From the NCBI GenBank assembly GCA_025617745.1, contig CM046853.1, forward strand, positions 59,233,233 to 59,297,232: a DNA stretch of 64,000 bases, given 5' to 3'. The notes beneath the pieces are model-generated. The model had not been told where the DNA came from. It saw only the letters and a program-made list of their open reading frames with translations, and searched no databases. How positions within the stretch are numbered: the stretch's first letter is position 1; each line of letters opens with the position of its first letter. Made by a program: the position numbers and the translations under genes. Below, piece after piece: positions 46,801 through 58,800 of the stretch. This DNA is from Heliocidaris erythrogramma. Its lineage: Eukaryota > Echinodermata > Echinoidea > Camarodonta > Echinometridae.

Positions 46801-49800
46801 AAAAATGCTCAAAATCACTTTTTAATCAAATTAGAGTATTGTTCAGGACATTTTAAGCATTTTAATTTTTTCTGTCCGTGCGCGTCCGTGCGCGCGTTAT
46901 GCGCGCACACAGCGCGTAGAGAACGTAAAAACGCCATTTTTTCGCATATTTTGTCTTCCTGACACTATTCTTGACAATTTCCAACTATTTACAGTCAATC
47001 TCGACCTTCCATAATGTCGTACGCGCGCGTCAAACTTTCAAATTCGTGCGCACGTCAATGGGCATTCTAATGTAAAAAGTGGTAAAAACATGCCCATCTA
47101 GAATTCGCCATAGCTCCTCAGAATATACGGAAACCACCCAATTTCTTTACATATTCTGAAAGCCTGTGAGTTGTAGATTTGAAATCATGTAGAATTTTTG
47201 CCGATCTCATGTTCTAACGTCATCATATTTGCATATGAACTCAAAAAAATGATTTTGAAAAAATGACGTCATCATTTTTGTATTCATTTGCTAATATTTC
47301 AGTAATAGGGGATCGATTTTCTTCCAGATTTTGATATGTTATAGCTGAGACAATTCTCTACCAGAACAGTTACCACCATTTTTCATTTTGATGACGTCAT
47401 CACACTGAAATTTTCAATGCAAGATGCCATGTCATAATTTTCCCTATTTGCGTGTTATGTCTATGGAAGATGATTTTTTTTTGAATCATGAATCTACATG
47501 ACATCGTTCTCTGAGCAGTATCTCAGTTATTTTTGGTCTATTTTCTTCCAGATTTTAATATGTTGTAGCTGAGACTATAAGCTTTCATTAGTAAGCCCTC
47601 CAATTTTTGATCAGATGTCGGGATCATGCCCAATTTTTCAGTACAAAATGTGATTTGAGAATCCCGTTTTCGTTTACGTGTTATCTCTATGGGAAATATT
47701 CTGGTCTATCGGTAAAGCACATGACTACCATGGTCAAGGTACCTGGTTCGATCCCCGGGGCCGATTTTTTTTTTTTTTTTTTTGCTTCTTTTTGCCTGTC
47801 ATTTTACCATCCTCTTCGACTATTGTAACATAAAAAATCACAAATCATGTAATAAACTGCCTTATTTTCCATATTATGTCTATTAGAAAGTAGTGTGCAG
47901 TAGTTTGTCTACAACCCTATGGAAATTGTGATTTCCTGTCCTGTATTAGAGCTATGGGGTTGATCTCCCAAGTATCCTGTATCATCATCATTATTACCAT
48001 CACCGTCATGATCATCATCGCTATTATTATATCATCGCCATCATCATTATATCATTATAATCATCATAATCACCGTTATCATCACCATAATCATTTTACA
48101 ATGACCGATACACATTTTGCTACATTCCTGTCCTCAGGAAGCATCTCCATTCATGGCATTCTTGACATCCTGTCTTCTGTTTAGTATTTCCCCATTAATA
48201 TGATCATCCTGATTACAATCATGATCGTGCCAATTTAAGGACAGACCACCTAATTCGTCTTCGTGACGAATTCAAGTCTAGTTTGCATTTCTTTTTCGTT
48301 TTTAATATTATTATTGTGGCATTATCGTGTTTGAGGAAACCACCATTCACTCGGCACAGTCAGAAGCGCTTCATTGCGTTAGTTACACGCATTGGTTTCC
48401 TCATTCCCCGTCCAAGATAGACTCTGCATTTTATTTTTGCGTGCTAACGAACGAGTGGTTTCCTCATCCACGATATAGCCATTATTGTCATAGTTCGTTC
48501 GAGATGATGATGATAATAATAAAACTAATAATGATGATGACGATGATTGATAGAGAAAAGGCGGGTGTTTTCGGCTGGGATGAGAATTCAGCCACTCTGA
48601 CGTATGCATGGCAAGAAGCACTTTAAAATGCATGACATGACAGCATATCACATATCACACACATACATTACATTACATACCGTAAGTCACAGGGAAACAC
48701 AGTAGCAATGAAAAAAATATCCATATATATCACATTTTAGCGATGTAATCGCCGGTCCTGCTACCCTAATCTGAAAATTTGCGTATCTTGCGCTTGTCCG
48801 TAAGGAAAATGGGTTCCCAAAACTGAGCTGTATTTCAAGAAATTTTCAATTTTAAATCAAGATTTTTGTATGTCACAAGCTCAAAAGTGTCCAATCGCGT
48901 GTTGCAGTCAAATATAGTTGGTGCGTGAAACGCACACATGATATATCTGTTAGTCTTGAGATTTCAGTTTCTGGTACAGCGGGAGCAGTTTTCTGCCGGG
49001 TCTTACGCGCGGGAGCAGTTTTCTGCCGGGTCTTGCGCGCGGGAGCAGTTTTCTGCCGGGTCTTGCGCGCGGGAGCTCCGGCGTTAGACGCTGGCTTGGG
49101 CTGCTGGGACTTTTTATAAGTGAGCAAATACGCGCTCCCCATAGACTTTGTTCATTTTAGGCTGAAAACTGCCTCCGAGACAGTGAAAATGAAAATTAAT
49201 GTTGCCATGGCAATTCTTGATTTTCTTCTTGATTTTTTTTTTCGGTTAGAATAGTAACATTATTGGCTTTCATGATTTGAGTACGAAAATAAAATAAATA
49301 TGAAATAAAGAGTCCAAAAATAGGATTTTGTCTTAAGTGGCCGAATTCTCCCTCCCTCACCCTACTAAGTTAATAATATTGTTTGAAAAAATCGAAACCA
49401 GCTTTCCAAAAACATGAATTCAATCACAGAAAATATATAGAAACAATTTTCACCCTGTGCTCACTCCACCGTGAAACTTTGCGCACAAGTCATTTGGTAT
49501 ATTAGGAAGCACATAAAACGTTCGTTAAAAAAGTGTTGGGGGAACTCGTTTTATTGGTCAAGTATAATTGTCAATCAGAATTCTGATATAGCAGCATTTA
49601 ATTTATGCTAGGTAGATTTTATCCATTAAAGAAGGCTCTGAGAAGAAACATCTAAAATGTGAATGCGTCAACTGTCGGTTTTGCCTTGACCCCTTTCAAT
49701 TTTCCTTAATATGTACTATGTTTTAATTAAAAAAAGAAAAGGTGAAATTGTGTCAGCTCGATTTCCTACTTTGCTGCCTTTGAAGTCATGAATAGTGTAA

Positions 49801-52800
49801 AATAGAATGAGTGTTTTTTTTTCTTGGCCTTTTTTTGAAAAATAAAACAATTTGCACTCACTTCAGTTCATGAAATAGATGCAGTATACACATTAGAGAC
49901 AACAAGGTCAAATCTGATAAATGCCATTTATTTCAAAACCTGAAACTAAAAAGCCAACCAAACACTGGTAAATAAGACAAATTCAAAACTTTAGTCCCAT
50001 CTTTATACATATAAAAGCAAATCAAATTGCCAGGAAGGCTTGATCCCTATCATAATTTGTCCAAAATAACTTGTGTACAATTTCCTATAGGATGTTACAA
50101 CACTACATTTTATAGTGTACATGCTATGCATTAATGCAATGTATATTTTTAAGTAATCCATTTGCTTTTTTCTCTCATTATTGCTGTTGCTGCATATCTT
50201 ACGGCCTAATTACAATTTTAAAACCAACAGAGTATCTTTTTAAATTTTTCAGTTTGAGGTACAAAAGCTGGGAAAAAAACCCAAGTCAAATGCATCTTCA
50301 AATTGTTAAAAGTTGATATTATTGGCTAATACTAATAAACTTTTGAACCCAAAACATAGTTTTACACCATGGCCATATAAAAGACAGATACTCATTCTAT
50401 TTTAGTGCATATTCTGTGGTATATGATGTCAAGATTAAGTACTTTACAATTGACTTTAGCCTGTTACGGACACAACAGGTCGCTTTGTTATTGACATACA
50501 TGTATATTCATTTATCCAGTATGAAATGTTAGCCATGTGATTTTCTTCTGCCAACTTTGGTCTATTAACAGTCCATGTATTTGGTCTATTCCTGAAACAA
50601 GAACCTTTGAGAGATAATTCCTATGATCAATTTATAGAGAAATTCTTGTAATTTGGGGTACAAAAGGCTAAAATTCCAATAAAATCAATTTCAAAATTTT
50701 AAAACTTCAAAGTGTCAGGTTATCAGTGAAAAATTGTGTACAAAAGACATATGCTAATACCAGCTTCATATAACAAGACGACATTCATTCAGTTTTAGTG
50801 CATAAAAATGTATATGATGTCAAAATTAACTTACAACTTTAGCTTGTTACGGACACTACAGGCCATACTAATACAGGCACACTGGTCATTTAACAATGTG
50901 TTTTCTGCCAACTTTCATTTTGGAGCAATGTTTTGGCAATTCATGAAATAGGAGACTTCAAGAGATGTTTCTTTTGTACAATATATTGTGCAGTGAGAAC
51001 CAGAAAGGCACTAATGCCGTAGACGTTGTGCATCGTTAGCACCCTTTTGGTTTTAAACAGTGAATCAGTAATGCCCTTCTGGCTTTCACCAGTGATATAT
51101 TATAGACTTTAAATTGATTCATGCATTTACATGTACGTACATGTGAGAGTGTTTTATAAGCTATTGGTGCAGGCACCAATAGACAAAAACATGTCAACCT
51201 ATCTCCGTGTATTGGCATTTAATTAATATCCTTGCAGATATGTAACACCACAGTCATTCTGATGCTAAGCATAGCATTATTCATCATGTTTATTTCAGTA
51301 CAAAGTTACTGTCCAGCTATTCCACCTCGTCCTGATTAAAGCGATATTGGAATGCTTTACCAGCTTGTACAATGGCTGGTTCTTCCGTAGTTCGTATTTT
51401 ATCAGTCTTTGGGTGTGTTGCCTCTCATTCTGCTGTAAATTCATACAAACCCTTGTTGCTTCTTTTCATGAATTTGAGCTGGAAGTGTTCGCCCCTGACA
51501 TCACTTACCTGGAAAAGTGAAAAAATAGTTGATTGATTTCACGCATAATAGCTGCATATTTGAGTTGTCCTCTATTCATATGTGCTTTCAACTTATGCTT
51601 GTACATTGTAGCTTTGAAATTTACTCCATGTATTTTAGACATTGTGTTTAAATTAGCATTAAGAGGAATTATAAATGTTCTTACCAGCACCATGTAAGCA
51701 ATTTCTTTGTTAGTCTTACTGTCAAGTGTCAACCCCTTGGAACAGTACAGCACTGTTAAGTGTTGATTTTGATCATGCAAAATAAAAAATAGTACCAGTA
51801 AAAAGTTTTAAAGTACATATTAAGTTTTAAGACTTTTAAAATCAATTATTTTTCTTCTCATAATTCTCCTACCCAATGTGGATTATGAAACTATCTTTAG
51901 ATGTTCCTTTGCAAATAGATTTAAGCACCAATAGACCACTTTTGTAATGTACTCCACTTTAATGCCTACATTTTAGTCAAGTGTCTATTGACAAACGATT
52001 TCAGTCACCTGTTATAAATAATAGCATTTCAAAAGTCTAAATACAAACTGCAACATTACATGTTGTTAGAGTAGGCAAGCCAGAATGTTTTTCTGACCAA
52101 GCAACAACTAAGGTATGCAATTTGCATTCCGGTTATTGGAATGCTATACTTTGTAACTGGTGAATATTATTAGGCAGATTTGCTGCATTACGGAAATGGT
52201 TTGTTTCAATGCCAAGACAAGTTTGGCCTGGCATTGGACTGTTTTTCATGTAAATACCGCCAGATTTGAAGCATTTGTAGAATTCAAGTCAATACTTATG
52301 ACTAATAGGATGCCAGGGCATCGTGAGCATACCATCATAATTGATCCATGGAATGGAACATGTGAATGGCATAGCCTAGTTAATGGCATAACGACATTTA
52401 AATTCATTGCTTCTGTGTAAATGTGCTTATCGATGCTTGCTCCTGACTGGAACATTTTTGTTCGAGGGTGTGCACCAAAGCCTGTCGAGATTGGATGAGT
52501 ATCCTTAATAATGCACACACACACACACACACACACACCCACACCCACACACACACACACTTTTTTTTTTTTTTTTTTTTCAAATGTTTTTATTGATTTC
52601 ATCAACATAGAATTAACAAAACATGTAAAATTTCTTTTTTCTTATAACAATTTTCATATATAAACATAACATGTATAATGTACTAACAAATATTTACAAA
52701 AAGCAATGAAATCTATAATAAAGATAAGATCCCCACCCGTCTCCGAGAAAAGAGAATACAGAAGTATTAAGAGTGTAATTATGTTTGCTAGAACCACACA

Positions 52801-55800
52801 CATTAAAAAAAAAAAATACTAAATAAAAAAAAAACGAATTAAAGTACATAGAGTGAAATAAATCTTACCCTCCCCCAAAAAATGGGAAAGTAGAATACAC
52901 ACACACACACACACACCCACCCACACACACACACACACCCTCACACTCACACACACACGCACACACACACACACACACATTGGGATAGTTGCCTTTCTGT
53001 ACTGCATCTTGACTTGAATGGACTTTTTGTTCGTAGGGCGTGGACTCAAGACCATGTCTCTCTAGTTCAACTGGTAAAGGGCTGTTGCTTTTTATATCAG
53101 GTTTGGGTTGTGGTACTTGTATGCACACTCCTTTGGTAAGATTTGGGCAGATTTTCTTCAGCTAACATGGTTTCTAAAGGCAAGTTCATCTTGCGGTTAT
53201 ATTTAGATGTTCTCTACATTACAAGGTGTTGGTAACAAGGGTGTGTAGTATTCTCGTGACATAAACTACCACTCGTTTCATTCCGCATTATAGCAGTACA
53301 TTGGGTGCATTGCTATAGTGACTTCTTTGCAGCTTCCATAGACTTTACATGCAAATGTGTACGTACACACTTAATAATCAGTGGCTTATTTCATGACATG
53401 GCTTGATAGTATGTTTTAATTTCCAGGCACTTTTTTTTTCTGTTTCCAGATTGACAAGTTTTGATTTTTAAAATTATTTGTTTACCTTGATGATAAATTC
53501 AAATACATGTATTTTAAAACTTTATGATTTTTTGTTTGTGTCTCTTCTGATTTATATTTTATCAGATTAGAGCCTGGAAGCTTTGAGCTTAGCCTGAATG
53601 GGAGGGACCCAATCAACGGATCTCCAGCTGATCTCCTGGAGACGTTTGGCATTGTATCAGGTGACCTGATCAAAGTTCTGGTTCCAAGCGTACCAGACCA
53701 ATCACCCTCCAGCCAGAATGGGGAGACGGCTGGGAACGGGATTGGAGCAAAGCCGAAAGAGAGACCCCGCCCAGATACCTGCATCAATGGAAGTCTTGCC
53801 ACCACCCGTGAATGCACCACATCAGAGAGGAGACCAGAGGCTAGGGCTGCGGTAGCTGAAGAGGAGAGGGGTAACCATGCCAATCCAGAGGATGAGATGA
53901 GCACAGAGGAGAAGGAAGCCAGGGAACAACTCGCTAAACTTGATAGAGAGGCAGACATGGGAGAAAAGATTTTGGAACCCATGCTTTGTAGGTAAGCACA
54001 CACACAAAAAAGTAATAGGTTGCAATTGAATATGCAGTTTATTATGAGCAAAGTTTGTTGTTTAACGAGATTGGGTTCTTGTATTGCACTCATGTTTGGT
54101 GCTCAAATAAATATTTGAAGATGATCTGGGTCCCTCACTATTGCGTGATCTTCTTGATATCCATTTATTTGCCTCCAGAGATGCAGAAGGTGACAAGATT
54201 CCCTTGCGTTTGAAGCAGCTATGTGAGGAGATCCAACCAGAAGGATGTGCTGAAGCCTTGTGCCTTGTCCTTCACGTACTCATGGTTGAAACTGGCTTCT
54301 ATGCCCAGGTAAGTCATCTCAAGGAGCAGTACTGGTCCATGAAGGACCTAAAACTTACCATTCATCACTGCTATGAAATAATTCTCAAGTTTAGTTGGCA
54401 AGTATATTTTATGTTATATTGTCGGGTGTTAAAAACAAGCCGACCTTCTATAATTATGCTTGAAGAAATGCACATCCAACTTGTAAATATGAGAGAAGAA
54501 TGCAAAATAGCAAATGAACTCATATTTTGAGAATGATTCTTCATATTTATGCTTCTCGGAACATACATGTATAGGAGAATCAAGAGAAAATACATTTTCT
54601 TGCATGGTAAAAGTTGTGCCGGTTAGGAAATCTTTCGCAGGAACATTTTATAAATATGCACACCTTTCAAAACTATTGTAAACAATTTTGCAAATTATTA
54701 GCATTGTTTTTTTTCGTGAGAAGTTTTTGCAAATAGCAAAAGTTCATTGATGTAATTAAATTGTTTTGTGGCATGAAACATGTTAATCTGGATCACTCCA
54801 AAGATTTTTGATAGTTTCTAAGTTTACAGTAACTGTAAAATAATAGTGGATTGTCACTTTTTAATAAGTTTTAATTGTGCATGTTATTTTTCTTGTGTAT
54901 TTCCATTTGCCATAGCAAACTACAAGTTCTGCCAGTACAGACCAGCCATCCTCTTCACGTATGGAAGGTACCGAGGAAGGTATGGGAGAGGACCTGGACC
55001 CAGACCCATTAGCCACCTTACCCCATGGTTGGAAGACGGGAACATCGTACAAGCTACCATACCAACATGTAGAGTGTAGAGGAGCGGAGTGTACATTGGC
55101 AGGTGTTTCCATGGGAACCGTGCTTCTTATTCATGGTAATGAAAGAGGAGAGAGAAAGGGGGTGTGTGTGTGGGGGGGGGGGGGCTTTCAGAGGAATTTT
55201 CTTATTGAAGCTTAGTTTTAATTTCATCTGTATAGTTTTTACAGCTTTTCTGAACTTCGGTTTGTTCTCTCATGATGTGGTAATCTGCCTCAAATTTGCT
55301 GCAGCACAGTAAAAGTGTGGTGCATTTAACATTTCCATTCATTTAGATGTAAAATGTGTTTTTAGCCGCGGGGGGGGGGGGGGGGGGGTGGCATTTACCT
55401 CATATTTGAACGCGGGTGAACTGGATGGAGATGGAGAAATAATGATTGTAATATGAAATGAGAGGTGAAGGGAGTGCTAGAGAGACCATATGAGGGGAAT
55501 AACATGAAATTAATGATCAATGTACATAAGGAATTGAAGATGGACAAGGAATGAAAATGATATTAAGAAAAAAAATTTCTCAAATTTTCTGTTTCAGCAA
55601 TATTTCAGTAGCCAGAAAAGTACCTTGAAATATAATACTCTCGTTGAAACTACTTGCAACATGTCAGAAAGCAAACAAGTGCCATTCATCATGCCACTAT
55701 CGTATAACCTCATTTTTTCACAGTGGCAGTGTTATATTTGTAAAAAGTTTGCTATTGCAAGTGACATCACAATTTTCTGGAATGCTGTTGCTCAATTTGT

Positions 55801-58800
55801 ACCCATGTACATTCACTCTTCACCCCAGGTCTCATAGGGAAAAAGATTCATGCTACGATGCAGCTAAAACCAGCCCTGTATGCCTCACATGTTGATGGTA
55901 TGTCTATTTAATGCTCAGTTTCTGTTACTGCTGATATTTGCTAAAAGATGCATTGAACTAGAGCAGTGAAAGAATCCTGCCTGATGTCTTTTCATGACAG
56001 ACTGGATTTTATGTAGTCCAAATAAATCTTTATGGAATTGTCAATACTCTGAGAGAAAATAAACATTGGCAAATGCATGATAGTTACATTAAACAAGACG
56101 TTCATCACCAACATGACCTACCAGATTTCAGTTAGAATAAAAAATGTCCCTTTTATTTCGGACAAAGTAGTTTGATTACTTAATAATAGAATCCTTGATG
56201 AATTTTTTTTCCATGGATATTTGAATCATCCTGTTCACTAGACTACACCATAGAGAAAATGGTTAAATCATTTTTAATACAAAATTTTAAAAAAAGATTC
56301 TTTAACTAGAGGTTATTGATGAAAGTATGCATAACATAAGAATTTGGGTTGTCTGTTTAGGTAAGTCATATACCATTTTGAAATGTACCATTCTAGTTTT
56401 ATGAAGTGAACAAAAGGCAAACCTTATTACTTGTAAAAAACATTGTTTCATTGAAGGCAATCTATTCTTATTCTGATTTGAGTTTTAACAAACTGATCAT
56501 GTACACTGATCAATGATAATGCCATGTTATCTTGTACATCTTTGTTAAATAGGGAGTGTTTCCTTCACCAATCTTGCCTACCTGTCCAGGAACTTTAAAG
56601 ACACCATAGTTTATCCTTTGCTAGCTGCAATGAGAGCAGGTAGGATAACATTTTACATTTGGTGAATTGATACTTTAATTGTAACAATTATGTCATGGCA
56701 CCTAATGTTAGGGTGATTTTAGGGCAGTTGTAGTTGAAACCCATATCATTGCGATCAATTCAGAGGTGGGTTTATCCATGTTGCAGACTTTCCACCTAAG
56801 TGTAAATGGGACAATGGGTAGCTAATATACTATAGCATTACATATTTGGCCGCTCGGCTATGACTGGGGTAATAATGTTGGAACGCCATGAGCGTCACGT
56901 GAGTCTGAGCGCTATATAAGAAGCCATCATTATTATAACGCCACAACGCCACAACTGGGCGTTGTGGCGTGCGCCTGTAATCCAGCTAATAGTGGAAGTT
57001 ATAAACTGATTCAGCGGACCCAGGTTCGAGACTGAGTCCTGTCTTTCGGATGGTGACGTTAAAGGTCGGTCCCCGGATGTAAATCATATCTGATTGATAC
57101 ACGTCTGTAAAAACCCAATTACACGCACATTATTTAAACATATACTTTTCTAACTGGAACATTACAGAAGAAATATTTAAATATTAACTTCATTAAATAA
57201 ATAAATAAATAAATAAATTAAATTAGCTACATGGTAATGATATCTGTACTCATTTAGTGCTTCACAAAATGATAAGCTATTTTGCTTGGAATTCATTTTT
57301 TCAAGTAGTTAGATTAGTTATAATTCAACCATTTTCATTTTTGCTTGATAATGTTAAATAGAACATGTAGTATACATCATTTAAAGATGGTATCCATTTG
57401 ATTATTTTTATGGTATTTCTCTATTTATTTTGTGCATGTATCTCATTCCCTTGAAGAGCTTTGCTTAGATTTCTGAAATACAGTTAATTCCGAATGTGGC
57501 CAAACTTCTTATTCAAGCATGTATCAATTGTGAATTAATTTGCAGTAGATGACATTTTTATTAAGTTTGATTATTTCTCTGTTAAAAGCGTGAAGTTGAA
57601 TCAGTTTGCACTTTTAACCCACTATTCCATCTTTTATCTTTTTTTTAGATTTGGGTCTTCCTCCATTACATGGCCTTCTTGCTCTCTTTCCAGAAATACA
57701 GGTTTGTAATATACTCTTTTTGCTTTCTCTCTTATCATATATTGCTGAAACTGAATTTTCACACCAAACCATTGATGCTCGCGAAAACATTATTTTTTAA
57801 AGATCTTGGTCATATTCCAGCAAATGTTAGCCAGCATCCTGGAAAAAACAAGTTTTTCTTTCCACAGTAAAAGTACATTCAACCAAGTCAGGATTAAATA
57901 GACAATCCATTCTCATCACTTCTCTCCTTTCAATCTGCAACACTAATCTGTTAACCTCAGTTTTTTTTTTAAATTTTAAGCAAGACAAACCTATCCTCTG
58001 GAAGCCCAGCCATGCATTCTTAGGATTATAAAAAAAATAAAGATGTTTTTCCAGCCCTAAAGAATATTTTGTATGTAACATTTGAACAGGGTTTAATAAA
58101 GATTCTCCCTTTGTAACAGCAGCACAAGAAATGGATCAGAATAAAATGTGTGCATTGTGAAACATAAAATTGCACATTTTGAGGCTTTTTGATTACTAAG
58201 TACATACAGTGGAAAAAATGAGTTTGAGATTGCAATTGATATTTGAAAATATTAATGCAATACTGAGTGCTTCAGGAAAACAGAATGTGGTTAAAAGGAG
58301 GCTTAATCTTTCTATTATTCAGACCTGTAATCTGCTTTTCTCATTCATTTCTCTCTCATCTTGGTAAAATAGAAAAGTTAACTTCATTTGTGTTATTTTG
58401 CAGCTGAAGATCTTAAGTTTTCTGGATCTACCCAACCTGCTCATCATGTCGGCCGTCTCTCACCATTTCTACAGTCTCATCAGTGATCCTTCACTATGGA
58501 GACAGCTGCTGCTAAGAGACTTCGGAGGCAAAGTCACAGACAGGCACTGCAACTGGAAGAATGTAAGTAAGTGAGCTTTAGGTGTCCAAGATAATGATCA
58601 CAGTTCAGTCAAAGCAATGTGAAGTCGAGTCTGAATAATTTGTATTTGTATCCTGTATAGGATAATAAATCATGAAATGGTCTTTGTTCTTGCTGCATAC
58701 AATGCTAGGGGTTTTTGTATGGTGGAAGATCTTTGACATTGGTCTTTGCTTCGTAATGAAAATTATTCTGAGTTTATTGTGCAGGGAGCTGCAGGGTCCA

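Larger units (their letters stand above)
43848..53565 (+). other. FBXO7: FBXO7 intron 1 (9.7 kb)
   Basis: Starts GTAGGT and ends TTATCAG. About 40 percent is taken up by the TIR element at 44006 and the duplicated 1.8-kb unit. A GC-richer patch (43860-44120) directly follows exon 1. The rest (49100-52500) is AT-rich and has no gene I can support. Confidence 0.8.

Noticed and set aside
46147..48184. His/Ile-rich frames in each 1.8-kb unit
   Set aside because: Translations of ATC/ATT trinucleotide stretches within the repeat.
53482..54093. 203-codon minus-strand frame over FBXO7 exon 2
   Set aside because: It mirrors the coding exon on the opposite strand; the + strand frame matches the FBXO7 Ubl.
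56960..57030. Human Alu contamination
   Set aside because: The match covers only the Alu-domain core with several differences, and the rest of the element is unlike any primate Alu.
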